A stretch of 64,000 nt of DNA from assembly GCA_963978545.1 (NCBI GenBank), contig OZ021722.1, positions 5,398,001 through 5,462,000 of the forward strand, given 5' to 3'. The notes under the pieces were generated by a model. That model was not told the origin of the DNA. It did not search any database and worked only from the letters and a program-made list of their open reading frames with translations. This DNA comes from Linyphia triangularis. Lineage: Eukaryota; Arthropoda; Arachnida; Araneae; Linyphiidae. Made by a program: the position numbers and the translations under genes. Shown here one piece after another: positions 12,602 through 25,298 of the stretch. Positions within the stretch are counted from its first letter, which is position 1, and every line of letters starts with the position of its first letter.

Positions 12602-12910
12602 CAATATTTTGGGAAGAGTGTTGTTTCAGAATTTTTGGTTTAAGATTATTTATTTATAAATCAGATTATTTATTTATATATAAGATTATTATTATTTTTT
12701 TTTATTATTCATTTATATATAAGATTATTATTATTTTTTTAATTATTTATTTATATATAAGATTATTTATTATTATTTTTTTATTATTATTTATTTATAT
12801 ATAAAATTATTTATTATTATTTTTTTATTATTATTTATTTATATATAAGATTATTTATTATTATTTTTTTATTATTATTTATTTATATATATATATAAGA
12901 TTATTCATTA
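12561..12910 (+). repeat. A-run followed by ~48-bp AT minisatellite
   Basis: An A-run of about 30 (12569-12598) is followed by repeats of the form TTATTTATATATAAGATTATT plus a TTATTATTTTTTTATT spacer, with about five copies from 12640 to 12905. The 90-residue frame here is only a translation of the repeat. Confidence 0.8.
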
Positions 12911-14656
12911 ATATATCATACATAACCATATCCTTAAGATTATTTATTTACGCGATTTTGAGCTCAAAGTGGGTTAATTAACCCTCAGTTTTTCACGGCA
13001 CACACATACTCCCAAAATCAAAACTGATTTTGTAATCATCTTCGGAAAGATTTCCTACTCCATTATACCTCCGATGGTTTGTCTTAAAAATTCATGAAAT
13101 ATAGGATTGTCAAAATGTAAGAGAACTTTTGAAAAATTGTTAATTAGCAAGCATTTAAGAGTGAGAAGATTTGATTTGGGCAGAAATACTTAGAAGAAAC
13201 AATCGACTATTTGTTTTTCCTGTAAACATATGTAAGTAAATGGTTTCATCACAGGTACCCTTCTAACTTTTTTTTTATTTAAGCCTTTAAAATTATAATT
13301 TTTACATATTTAGAAGTATTACTAAGTTAAAACTAAATTTTATTTAAAAAAAAAGTTCACATAGTGCTCTAAATTTTCAAAATTTTATAATTTTTAAAAA
13401 AATTCATCATATTTTAAATTCTATCTTCTTTTTCCAGTTTTCAATATTTTTTCCTGATTTTTATTAAAAAATGTTCCTAATAATATACTCTAACTTTTTA
13501 GGCTTCTTATTTAAAAATAGAAAAATAAACTTCTTATAGAAAAAATTCTTAATAAAAAACTTCTTAAATAAAAAACTTCTTATAGAAAAATAGTTTACGA
13601 GAAAAACGATAATTACTGTACCTATAAGTAAAAAAAAGCGCACAAAACGGGTATGTTTAAACATTTAAATTTGTAAAACAAAAAGTATTTATTTTATTAA
13701 AAAAATCCATGCCTATTTTTGTCAAATAGATATTTAGAATGATATACAAAAAAATTCAAGTCATTTCATTTATATTTGCTGAAGTTTTAGCATTTTGAGT
13801 AAGGCGGGAATTTCAAAAATCACGAACTGACAAAATGCTATTTCAGAAATGCTAAATTCTGTTCTCCATAAAAACATAGTTTTTCTGCAATTGTAGCTAT
13901 CGGATCAGCCCAAACACTTGCCAGAATAATGCAAAGATTTCAAAGATTATAAACACGCAAAATATAGGAAATTTATATATATATATATATATATATTGTG
14001 AAAACAAAAGGCACCGAGTCCCATTAATGATTTTTTTTTTTTTTTTTTTTTTTTAAGAAACCTCTTCCCTAATCTTCTGGACAGTAATTAACTACAACTA
14101 CTTGGTAGCTAATAAAATCAAATCTGCAAATAGAGAAAAACAATTGAATGTTGTCCCCTAACTAGGCTATGTAATATATTGCCCCACGTTACAAACAGAT
14201 TTTAACTAGCTTCGGGGGAAGTTGCCATTATAGATTGATTAAGCGTTCTTCAACTTTGGGTCAATATGCACTACCCAGAAGTTGTAGTAAGAGACATAAT
14301 AATATTAGTGTTCTAAAGTCCTGCTACTTTTAAATCGCCTTGTATTAATGTAAATGTACGTTATTTCAAAATATAACAATCAGAAAATGTTTTGTATTGA
14401 TATATCTCGAGTTCCTGACTCTCCATTTCCTGAAACAAAACAAAACAAAAAAAATATTCGGAGCACTTATCACTAAATGCTTTAAGCCCAACCAAGTTCA
14501 TAACTTATTTGGTATAGATTGTTGATCTCACGGGTTCTCCGGTGAAATTAACGAGCCGGTAAGTTTCGGAAAAAATCGACCGATCTGGTTCCGTAAGATT
14601 TTTAATTTTTTTTTATTTTTAATTTTTTTACAATGTAAGTATTAACTTTCCTTTAC

Positions 14657-14693
<37 letters not shown>

Positions 14694-15446
14694 AACGCCT
14701 TTAAATACCAATCATTCTCATTGGTTAATTATTGAAATTAATTATTAAATATAAATATTTAAATATTAAAATATAATAAATATCACTATTTAATTATAAA
14801 TATTTGTTATTTCATTAATAATATCAATTATTAAAATTTGATAAATGATTATATCGAAAAATTTGGGCAGGGGTATGAATGTAAAATCACTTGCCCGATT
14901 TAATATCCCAGTAGGCCCCCTTGTTTGATTTTGTTGCAAAGTAGAGAAATATCATTTATGAAATAATTGAAACTTGTAAATCTCTCTTCCCTCTAACAAT
15001 GTACAAGTTTAAAAAAAAAATTAAATTCCCAAAATATCCTATATTGATATCTCTAATATTTCCAATTTAATGATAGGATATGCCACTATTAAACTAAAAG
15101 AAAAAGTGTGAAAATTTTACTTACAAAGAGAATATGAGGTATTATTTCATAAGCTTAGAAAGTTAGTCAAGTTTCATAATTTGAAAAATTATGAAGAATT
15201 ATTTCTACTATAACAGGCTTTCAAATTTTTGAACTAAATCATTTCGCTTTCACAAAATGCTAATCAAAAATATTCCTCCAACTCCTCCCAGAAATATACC
15301 CCTACAGCTTCCAGAAATGTTAACCAAACCTCCAGAAACGTACCTCCAATGCCTCTTAAGACGTTTCTCAACAAAAGTTACTCTGATAATACACCAATAT
15401 TGAGAATTTCCTACAATAACTATAATATTCTGACTTAATCTTTTAA
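12911..15446. other. AT-rich stretch with homopolymers
   Basis: No gene was recognised. It contains an (AT) run at about 13974-13996, T-runs at about 14032-14054 and 14659-14688, and short AACTTCTTATAGAAAAA repeats at about 13525-13590. Confidence 0.5.
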
Positions 15447-15448
15447 AA

Positions 15449-15713
15449 CCCACTGACGGTCATGGGAATGGGCGAAATTCCCCAGTTGTTTTCCCTGCAA
15501 TAATTTTTAAATTATATTTCTAATTCAAATACATAATTTTTTTTAATTATTTTTTATTTATTTTGTTTTAAATAGGTTATAGACTATCATCCTAATAAAA
15601 ATACCTAAAATATATCTTATTTTAAATTTTATTTATAAACTTAAAAATGTTGTGTATTGCTAGAAAAACTGGGGATCCTAAGACGTATATATACGTGCCT
15701 GACCGTCAATGGG
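15449..15713 (-). mobile_element. MITE M1, copy 1 (TTAA-type)
   Basis: The termini are inverted repeats: CCCACTGACGGTCATG on the left and CCTGACCGTCAATGGG on the right, with TTAA next to the right end and TTTTAAAA at the left. The 265-bp AT-rich interior has no ORF and matches 28567-28829 and 36211-36477 in reverse orientation, including ACGTATATATACGTGC near one end. CCC..GGG ends with TTAA targets are typical of piggyBac-type elements. I infer a non-autonomous relative of that superfamily. Confidence 0.8.
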
Positions 15714-15888
15714 TTAAAGCTGAGAAAGATTTAAGCTTTTAGCTCGAACAAAATGTCGCTCTAGAATATCCTTTAAAGCTTAAAAAATGTTAAGATTAAC
15801 ATGCTACCAATATATCAATACAAGAAATTTCTGCAATAGCTCAGTAAATATAAATAAAAGCAATGTGTCTGAATCTAAAAAGATTATG

Positions 15889-16085
15889 ACATACCGTTTT
15901 TAGGATGAACATCAACTATTATACGATGATAATTCACATCAATACCTTCCGGAAATAAAAAAAAAACGTAAATATTGGCTCTACCGTTACATTATGAGAT
16001 ACCGTTTTCAGGATGGGTGTCAAATAAAGCGCAACGATAATGCACATCAATACATTCCGGGAATAAAGGACGTAAATATTTGCCT
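15889..16085 (+). repeat. Local duplication, ~110-bp period
   Basis: ATACCGTTTTTAGGATG.. with TAATTCACATCAATACCTTCC at about 15892-15963 recurs as ATACCGTTTTCAGGATGG.. with TAATGCACATCAATACATTCC at about 16001-16060. Each is followed by ACGTAAATATT. The second copy leads into the GC-richer stretch 16085-16330, which has no recognised gene. Confidence 0.65.
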
Positions 16086-16383
16086 TGGATTAAAAGACCA
16101 ATCCGATCTATTTCCTCGATTCCTAAGAAAAGCCGAAAATGTCAATGTGTCCCTCCCTTTCATTAGGATCAACAAAATATTAGCAGCCTCTGTCCCACCA
16201 AACGAATCGAAAAGATACCCAAAAAGAAAAATAGAGAACAACTGCTGATTGGAGCTTTTGGTGGTCCAAACTTCCCTGCCATTTGTACCGGTCCCTTAAT
16301 CCTGTGGACAAAAGAGATTTCCCCCGCTTAGATGTGTCAATGGAATAACATCCAGTGAAGGGAATTTCATCGTGCTAAGCTAA

Positions 16384-18560
16384 CAGTAAGTTGGGGGAAA
16401 AGTTAAGTTTGTTTCTCTGCGATAAAGGGTAAATAATAAAGGGGTCGGACTGGTTTAAAGTGGACGTGGTATAATTGATGAGGGAGCAAATCGTAGGTGA
16501 GAATAAATCGATTTAACTGTTCATACTCTGTAATAAAATGTTCATTTAAAGTTAATGAGGTATATGTTGTTTATTTGTATATTTTCATGCTTGGATGATT
16601 TCCTTTCCTGGATAATATGCTACTGACCAATGCCAATGACATTACATACCGGGAAAAGAATTTTGACGTACTAAGACATCATCAGTAAGTTGGGGGAAAA
16701 GTTAAGTTTGTTTCTCTGCGATAAAGGGTAAATAATAAAGGGACTGGTTGGACTAGTTTAAAGTGTACGTGGTATAATTGATGAGGGAGCAAATCGTAGG
16801 TGAGAATAAATCGATTTAACTGTTCATACTCTGTAATAAAATGTTCATTTAAAGTTAATGAGGTATATGTTGTTTATTTGTATATTTTCATGCTTGGATG
16901 ATTTCCTTTCCTGGATAATATGCTACTGACCAATGCCAATGACATTACATACCGGGAAAAGAATTTTGACGTACTAAGACATCATCAGTAAGTTGGGGGA
17001 AAGTAAAGTTTGTTTCTCTGCGATAAAGGGTAAATAATAAAGGGGTCGGACTGGTTTAAAGTGGACGTGGTATAATTGATGAGGGAGCAAATCGTAGGTG
17101 AGAATAAATCGATTTAACTGTTCATACTCTGTAATAAAATGTTCATTTAAAGTTAATGAGGTATATGTTGTTTATTTGTATATTTTCATGCTTGGATGAT
17201 TTCCTTTCCTGGATAATATGCTACTGACCAATGCCAATGACATTACATACCGGGAAAAGAATTTTGACGTACTAAGACATCATCAGTAAGTTGGGGGAAA
17301 GTAAAGTTTGTTTCTCTGCGATAAAGGGTAAATAATAAAGGGGTCGGACTGGTTTAAAGTGGACGTGGTATAATTGATGAGGGAGCAAATCGTAGGTGAG
17401 AATAAATCGATTTAACTGTTCATACTCTGTAATAAAATGTTCATTTAAAGTTAATGAGGTATATGTTGTTTATTTGTATATTTTCATGCTTGGATGATTT
17501 CCTTTCCTGGATAATATGCTACTGACCAATGCCAATGACATTACATACCGGGAAAAGAATTTTGACGTACTAAGACATCATCAGTAAGTTGGGGGAAAGT
17601 AAAGTTTGTTTCTCTGCGATAAAGGGTAAATAATAAAGGGACTGGTTGGACTAGTTTAAAGTGTACGTGGTATAATTAAAGTGGGAGAAAATCGTAGGTG
17701 AGAATAAATCGATTTGACTGTTCATTCTATGAAATAAAATGTAATGCAACGTAAATAAGGTATATGTTTTCTATGCGTTAATGGTTAAATAATAAAGGTT
17801 GGACTGGCTTAAAGTGGACGCGTTATAATTCAAGTGGGAGAAAATCGTAGGTGAGAATATATCGATTTGACTGTTCATACTGTGTAATAAAATGTAATGT
17901 AACGTAAATAAGGTATATGTTATTTAGTTATATATGTTCCCCTTGAATTACTTTCACTAATTTATACCAATGACATCACATCCGGGGAAAAGAATGTTCA
18001 CGTACTAAACTAACACTAAGTGTGTGTGGGGGGGGGGGAGTAAAGTTTGTTTCTCTGCGATAAAGGGTAAATTATAAAGGTTGATCTGGTTTAAAGTGGA
18101 AGTGATATAATTGATGAGTGTATAACTTTACATTGAATGCATATAATGTATGATAAAATGTAATGTAATTTAAAGAAAGTACATGTTAATTAGTCCTATA
18201 TTTTTAAATTAGTAGGTTATTCTTTGCTGGATGATGACAATCGGAATTTCGACGTTGTAAGCTAACGGTAAGTTTTTGTTAAACTTAAGTTTGTTTCTCT
18301 ACGATAAAAGGTGCATATAGGATGCATATAGGTTTCTTTTTTTTTAATTGGTATGTAGTATAATTGGTGACGGAGCAAATAGTTCGTGAGAATAAATCGA
18401 TTTCAATGTTCATTGTGTGTAATAAAGTGCAAAATAATATGTGATTAAATAAGATATCAGTTATGGTATATATTTTCGCTTAGATGAGCCAATTACGTAC
18501 AAAACTAACAGAAATTTGAGAAGAAAGTTTTTTTCAATGCTATTGTATAAATGATAGTGT
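16384..18560 (+). repeat. ~300-bp satellite array with homogenised core
   Basis: Full units begin at the CAGTAAGTTGGGGGAAA anchor at 16384, 16683, 16986, 17284 and 17582, giving periods of 299, 303, 298 and 298 bp. Units 1-4 are nearly identical. Unit 5 loses its distal part near 17766, and three or four progressively diverged, length-variable units follow to about 18560. A diverged partial unit precedes the array (about 16335-16383). Two variant forms are mixed: GGGGTCGGACTGG in units 1, 3 and 4, and GGACTGGTTGGACTAG in units 2 and 5. No coding capacity was seen. Confidence 0.92.
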
Positions 18561-19146
18561 TAGGTTTGAATGTTAGATGCTAATGTGGCACCAATGATAA
18601 TGGTTTGTAAAATTCCGTTACAAAGTTTTTTTTTTTTTTTTTCATTATTTATGTTTTTCATGATTTTGTTAATTTATTTAATTATTCGAGTTAAACTTAA
18701 GAAAATAAGGATTATTATTTTAATTTGTTGACTAGTGAAACTCGATCATTTTTACGTATTAACATGCTTTTAAAGATAGTATGTACCTCACAACTTTCAA
18801 ATATAGAATTCGTGAATAGGAAAAAAAAAAAAAATCAATCCTTTTTTCTAAAAGTTGCTGAAATTATTAAAGTTAAAAATAATAATAATAATAAATAAAC
18901 AGTTTGAACTGTAAAAATAAAGTTAGTGCAATCATAAAACCTTCATTAAGTTTTTATTTAATAAAGAGAATTAAACTTAACCGATACCACAGAGCCCTGC
19001 ATTTGACTTTGTTAATTAATTATCTTATTCGAAAAGAACTCTTGTGATTGGTTTAAAAAAAAAATTTCTATGTCTAATAAACAGTGAAATTTAATTAAAT
19101 GCCAAGCTTTTATTTTCAGGCAGAAAATTTTAGTTCAATGATGGCA

Positions 19147-19194
<48 letters not shown>

Positions 19195-20040
19195 CTATGA
19201 ATAAATCGCTGGAGAATTCCTAATGCTAGTCGTAACATTAGTTTTATTTTTTTTAATCAAATAAAAATAAGCTTGTTTAAATTAAGTATTTTTCAGAATA
19301 TTAAATCAATGGATCCAAATTCTCTTTCGTATTCTAATTACAATATATTTGTTTAGGATTGTTAACTTAATAAATATTCATTCACTGCCAGTTGAAATTA
19401 ATCAAATGTATTTGGGAATTTGAAACGTAAATAATTTTTTTATGTATATATTGTAGTTTGTTTTCTAACTGAATAAACGCAAGATAAATATAAAACAAGT
19501 TTATCGTTTTAAATATCTTATTAGTATTACGTAATTGTTCTTAAAACAAGATAAGATATAAAGTAGGGTTAACTAAAAGATAGTTGTTGTGCTCAAAGTA
19601 TTAAATAATTCAAGTGTCCAATCATACAAAATTAAATATTATTTTTGCACAATGAAAAATAAAATCCTGATTATTAGTTTGATACAAAATTATTTACGAT
19701 AGTTTTCTGTTAAATAATTTTGTAAAAAATATCGTTAAACAATGTGGATCATTACTGAGTCACTCTGTAACTCTGTATTTTTTCATTTATATCTGTATAG
19801 ATGACATGGAAATTATATAGTTATATAAATTAAGATTAATTAGACGAGCGCGTATCTTTTCATTTATTTATGTTCCCGTGTTATGGAAATTGCATTGTCA
19901 TTGTTGCGAATTTTCTTCTCAAAGGAAATATTTAAATTTCAACATAATTTTTTTTGCAATTATGAAAGTGGCAACACTAAAGGATGGAATTGGTTTGATA
20001 ATTTTTTTATTTTATTTATTTGCTTGCTTGTCTATTTTTT
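18561..20040. other. AT-rich stretch, no gene seen
   Basis: It contains a T-run of about 39 at 19151-19189 and shorter A/T runs. No ORF or element termini were recognised. Confidence 0.55.
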
Positions 20041-20072
20041 AATTTTTTTTATTTATTTATGTATGTATGTAT

Positions 20073-20107
<35 letters not shown>

Positions 20108-20210
20108 TGTATATGTGTATGTATGTATGTATGTATGTATGTATGTATGTATTCATTCATTTATTTATTTATTTATTTGTTTTTATTATTTATTTATTTA
20201 TTTGTTTTTT

Positions 20211-20245
<35 letters not shown>

Positions 20246-20432
20246 TGTATGTATGTATGTATGTATGTATGTATGTATGTATGTATGTATGTATGTATGT
20301 ATGTATGTATGTATGTATGTATGTATGTATGTATGTATGTATGTATGTATGTATGTATGTATGTATGTATGTATGTATGTATGTATGTATGTATTTATTT
20401 ATTTATTTATTTTTATTATTTATTTATTTTTA
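20041..20432 (+). repeat. Compound ATTT/ATGT tetranucleotide array
   Basis: Blocks of (ATTT)n alternate with (ATGT)n, including an uninterrupted ATGT run of about 37 units at about 20247-20394, flanked by ATTT blocks on both sides in the same tetramer register. The long frames of 124-198 residues rich in YVCM and YLFI are translations of the repeat, open in three frames at once, and are not genes. Confidence 0.97.
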
Positions 20433-20869
20433 TTATTTTGAAGAGTCTGAGGAATTGGAAATTAATGAATTTCTTCTGAAAATATTTCATTTCAATACCA
20501 AGCCTGCGTGATATCTAAGTACGAGACGTGCGAAAAAATCCTTTTTTCGCACCACTAAACTTCTGGATAGTGCTTGCTTGGTTACTGACTTGAAGTCGAA
20601 GAAGCCTTAATAATCACCAGAGATATACATACTAGCAACTTCCCCCAAAACTTGTTAAAATTTGCTTGCAACTATGGATAATCTATTTCTAACCATTATG
20701 GGGGGGGGGGAATATTCAATTAGCTTCATTTGCTTGCAGAGCAGAAACCGCTTATAAGCTATCCATATGTTGAAGTTGTAGTTCAGTGTTTCGCCAAAAA
20801 AAGTTACTTTCCCGCACTCCTCGCGAAAAAGTGCTAAGTTCGCCACTATTTTTGATTAAAAATTATTAA

Positions 20870-21545
20870 AACTAGGGGTGTGGAACATCGCACAACTTTC
20901 AATTACACTATAATACTGACGTGCATTTGTGTCATTTATCGTCATTTATATAGGATTCATCATTTATATAGGAAAAATTGCCACTATGGCGATATTTTTG
21001 CGATAATTCTTGTATGGATCTTAAATAAATAATAATAATAAAAAAAAAATTTAAAAGTGATTTTGGCGATGTACTTTTCGATAATCCTTATATATCTTTT
21101 ATTATAAGTGAAACTGAGGGGAAAAGAAAAATCGATCGTTGATGAGGTATGCTCAAGGAAAGATAACTCTGTGTTGAAGGCACTCGTTTTTCAACTTTTT
21201 AAGCCATTAAAGCATTTTTACGGGAATTTCGGAGGTTTGGATGTTTAGAACACCTTAAGAGGCATTAGCACAGTGATTTTTATCAAAATCGTTGGAGCCG
21301 TTTTTTAGCAATCATTGAAACACGTGATTTTTTCAATGGCAACTACCTTATGCTCACGCGCGATTTTGACGAAAACCTTTACGGTAGGTCCCATGGCCAC
21401 CAGCAACCCGCATACCAAATTTGAATATCGTAGGTCAATTTTTTCATGAGTTATGCTGACTACAGACACACAGATGCACATACATACACACAGACAGACA
21501 TTTTTTCTAGATCACTTTTTTGAAATCAGGGTATTCCAAAACGTG
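20870..21545 (+). repeat. Dispersed repeat family X, long copy
   Basis: From ACTAGGGGTGTGGAACATCG to about ATCACTTTTTTGAAATCAGG, this matches 45030-45640 (same strand) and 55480-56010 (opposite strand), with a diverged fragment at 2100. Shared blocks include CGCACAACTTTCAATTACAC, ACTCTGTGTTGAAGGCACTC, CACCTTAAGAGGCATTA and CGCGATTTTGACGAAAACC. There is no intact ORF. The CACAGACAGACA tract near the 3' end is typical of the tails of some retroposed elements, but the class is not established. Confidence 0.75.
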
Positions 21546-21814
21546 GAGAAATATGCGGGAATTTTTTTTTTTTCTTTCCTTTTTTTTCTTTCTTTTTCTC
21601 TTTAACCGATATGTTATACTTTCATTAACCTATATATAATACACATGGGTAATTGAAAGTAAAAAGAAATTTTTAATGAAATATGTATGAATACATCGTT
21701 GTATGAAATACTTCTTTTGAGAAAATTAGACATTCAGCTAATTAAAAGCTAAACTTATAAGCTAACTTATAATATTTGACACCTTCTTTTCAGCTGTATG
21801 TTTTTCATAAGTTA

Positions 21815-21818
21815 AAAA

Positions 21819-21910
<92 letters not shown>
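21815..21910. repeat. A-run and (TA)n microsatellite
   Basis: An A-run of about 20 is followed by about 37 TA units. Confidence 0.97.
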
Positions 21911-21912
<2 letters not shown>

Positions 21913-22199
21913 GGTTTTTCTTTAAGTTTTCTAGAATAAATTAGAAATATCAACAATATTCAATTTGAAGTAGCGCTTTTAAAAACTTTATAATACGTTA
22001 TTGGATTAAATTTGTACACGTTTGCAGAAATATTTTTTTTTCTTCTTGGAATTTCAAAGATTCCCGTTGGAATTACTTTTACTGGAAAGCGGAAAAATTA
22101 TTATCAATTTCAGTTAGTATATCACAATAAGAAACAAACTTGAACAAGTACTCCTCAGGAAAGTACGACAGTGAGGTTGTTTTGAAATAAATGTAATTT

Positions 22200-22560
22200 C
22201 ATTCCATGCCTCAAAAAAAAGCGAGCAAAAAAGTAACAAGATTAGCAAAAATACAAAAAAAAGAAATAAGATGTAAAGCCATTTTTCTTCAGGGGAATAA
22301 TTTCTTAAGGGAGAAAACGCTTGTAAACAAACAAGAGAAGAAGGGGGAAAAAAAACAGGAAAAAAGGGATTTGAGGAGAAATATTTCCTCCATCTCCTTG
22401 ATTTGGGAATGGGTCGGAAGGCTGACCTAGATAGACGGTGGTCTCGGCCAATTTCTATCAGTGTGCGGTCACAAAGAAAAGAAATAAATTTGCGAGAAAA
22501 GTAGGAGTACACGGTGGGAGAAGGTTAAGAATCTCGCAAAAGTCAAATCTGGGATGTATT
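22200..22560. other. Purine-rich, GC-richer unique block
   Basis: It is normal-complexity sequence in AT-rich DNA, with purine-rich runs at 22206-22385 and then TGGGTCGGAAGGCTGACC, GGTCTCGGCC and TGCGGTCACAAAG at 22405-22475. Overlapping frames exist on both strands but no splice-bounded exon stands out. It could be a conserved non-coding element. Confidence 0.35.
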
Positions 22561-22676
22561 TTATTTTTTATTTTTTTTTAAATTTGTGTTGAAGTGATTT
22601 GGAGAGAGGAGGATCAAAAAATGTTTAAGGAGTAAGATTTCTGGGAAATGTATTTTAATAAATGTTACAATTGATA

Positions 22677-22924
<248 letters not shown>

Positions 22925-23095
22925 TTTTTTATTGAGAGATATGAAGATATGATAACTATGCATTTTTGTCGATAACCCATGAAAATATGCATTCTGTATT
23001 TCAGTGTTCTTCAACTCAAATGCTTTAGGAGTTCTGCGAGTCAATGCAAAAAAATTCGAAAGTAAACTCGATAAAATCGAAAGGGAAGCTTTGGG

Positions 23096-23270
23096 TTGTT
23101 TGTTTTCAGATTATCTGGCGCCGTCAGCAACACGAGGGCTATAATGCGCCGAAACATTCGTCATTAGACAAGCCGACATACTTACAAACACCCATGCCTA
23201 ACACAGGACTCGAACCCGCAACCTCGCGGTCTAGAAGCTAGCACGCTAACCATTATACAGTTTGGTTGGC
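23096..23270 (-). mobile_element. tRNA-derived SINE, family B, copy 1
   Basis: On the minus strand it has an A-box-like TATAATGGTTAGCGTGC, a perfect B box GGGTTCGAGTCC, and then a body (GTGTTAGGCATGGGTGTTTG, CGAATGTTTCGGCGCATTAT, TGCTGACGGCGCCAGATAA) with a short A-rich tail. It is flanked by a 12-bp direct target-site duplication GGAAGCTTTGGG at 23084-23095 and 23271-23282, which fixes the boundaries. It is about 175 bp, and a second copy is at 30792. An RNA pol III-derived SINE is the clear reading. Confidence 0.93.
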
Positions 23271-23850
23271 GGAAGCTTTGGGAGGAACGCGTCACCGAAA
23301 ATAATACAGAATGTTTTGCTAGTTTAAACGATTTCTTGGTAACCAATAATATCGCATTTGACAGTATTCCTATAGCATTCTGATGATTAAAACGTTATAT
23401 GAATACCTGATGTAGTATTTGACTTACAACCAGTTGTAGATTATATTTTACTCCACGTTAATAATGTTATGGAGTAAGAAAGACCCAAAGATATTTTTGT
23501 ACTTTGCTACCTGAAAAATTATCGATGTATTTTATTAAATACCATTATTGATTTTTTTTTTTTCATTTTTATTGAGAGGTATGAAGATATGATCAATATG
23601 TATATCTGTGGATAACCCAGGAAAATATGCATTCTGTATTTAGTTAAATACTACAACCAAGATGAATTAATGCTTATCAAGAGATGTTTATGTTCTATGG
23701 TTTCTGAAAAGTTATCGATGCATTTTAATAAATACTGTAAATTGTATTTTTTTAAAAATATTTTCAGTTCAGATTGAAAATTATATGGATAGTGATTATC
23801 ATACATTTCTCTGGATAACCCCTAATGCATTCTGTATATTGTTAAATACT

Positions 23851-24746
23851 ACCACTTATATTATTTAGATAATTTTTCTTAAAATCTAGGTAGACACATA
23901 AGTCTTTTTTGAATAGTAATCATAAAATGAACCGGAAAAATTTATCAAGAGATATTAGATAAACTATTATACAATCCAAAAGAAATCAGAGTTTATTGTC
24001 AAAATAATTATATTGTAAACGTAATCTAAAGGCCATTTCGGACACTTCAATAATGCTCTGCCAATTTCAGTTTTTTTTTCTATATCTATCAAGCATCATT
24101 AACTTAATTTTATACATTTAAATGTATCTCTTGTTAACTAATTTTATTTAGTTTCTAGCGATCATAATGCGTTACGAGTAGCCAACCTATTGATGTCTAT
24201 TACTTTCAAGATAGACATTCCAGTAAAATGTACTTTCAATTTATGTCATCCCTTTTTATTAAAAATAAAAATTTTAAAATGTTCGAATAAATATAGTGAT
24301 TGTGTTTTAACCTTTGAAAAAATATATTTCAGTAAAATAAAATACTGAGAAAATGGTAGGAAGTAAGCAAGATTTATTTATTTCACTAGTAGCTCCTTAA
24401 AAAGTCAACAAGAAGAAAGACTCAACAATATCTGTATACCTTCTTGAAAGATTGCCTCATTTTAGTAGACATCTTAAAACCTGACACGTGTTTGAAATCT
24501 TTCAACTTTTTTCGTATGGTTAATATTGAGGAATATTGCTGAAGTTGGCGACAATTTGCCTCATTTATAGATTTACTGCCGTTTAAAACACCGCGATCTC
24601 AAGATACACTCTACTGAATATCATCTAGATACATCAAATATAAACTTTTACCGGAAGGCCATATTAGATCACTCCATCATTCATGATAACCTAACCTACT
24701 ATGTTCTGAGATAAGCAGCCTTTCCCAGCTAGAAAGCCGCACTTAC
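23851..24746. other. AT-rich stretch, no gene seen
   Basis: Ordinary sequence without repeats or ORFs of note. It lies downstream, on the minus strand, of the tentative exon at 24747-24778. Confidence 0.5.
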
Positions 24747-24778
24747 CATATCAAGGCAAAACTAGACGTCCGGAACAT
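24747..24778 (-). CDS. Tentative short first coding exon
   Basis: On the minus strand an ATG in a good animal context (CCAAAATGT) begins the frame M-F-R-T-S-S-F-A-L-I. After 32 nt it meets a near-consensus 5' splice site (ATATG then GTAAGTG). A TATA box-like TATAAAAAC lies about 55 bases upstream at 24831-24839. The short hydrophobic start could open a signal peptide, but ten residues cannot identify a protein. ATG, donor and TATA motifs of this quality can coincide by chance in 64 kb. No partner exon is assigned. It is offered only as a place to look for transcripts. Confidence 0.18.
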
Positions 24779-25180
24779 TTTGGTGCAAAGAGAGTATCCT
24801 TATGTTTTGTAGTTTAGTTTTATCTTTTTTGTTTTTATATCTAGTCCAGGTTTTGAAACCAAGATTTTTTTGCCAGTGGGCTTTCTTCCAGTTGTTAATT
24901 AAATTCCGACTAGGTTAATACCACGGCAAACTATATGTCCAATTTTAAGTCTAAGAATACTTAAACGCGCATTCCACGTTAAAACAAAAAGGCTTCACAG
25001 TGTCAACCTAACGAAACAATGGTCAAACTCAACTCACAATCCATCCGCTGATGCAGAACGTTGCAGTTCAAACATCCCATCCACAACAAAAAAATACCAA
25101 CCTCAAAATAAACTTCCACCGCCAAATCAGACATTAAAACAACCAAAAACCGAACTCGCACGTAAAAGAAAAGAAGGGGG

Positions 25181-25278
25181 GGGGGGGGAAATCGACATTT
25201 ATATCACCATCGACAACACACATAAAAACAAGGCTTCTATTTTTAAGTCGAGTGTGAAAAAAAAAAAAAAAAAAAGGA
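25181..25278. repeat. G-run and A-run low complexity
   Basis: A G-run near 25177-25188 and an A-run at about 25257-25275. They lie directly downstream, on the minus strand, of the tentative exon at 25299, where the minus strand would read T-rich. Confidence 0.8.
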
Positions 25279-25298
25279 ATAACAGAACTGTTCTTTAC

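Noticed and set aside
20041..20432. Long plus-strand frames of 124-198 residues (YVCM/YLFI repeats).
   Set aside because: They are open in three frames at once because the DNA is a tetranucleotide array. There is no protein-like composition outside the repeat.
23044..23241. Frames ending LEPATSRSRS at 23.2 kb and SEPATSRSRS at 30.9 kb as a shared protein.
   Set aside because: Both are antisense readings of the SINE B tRNA-like head.
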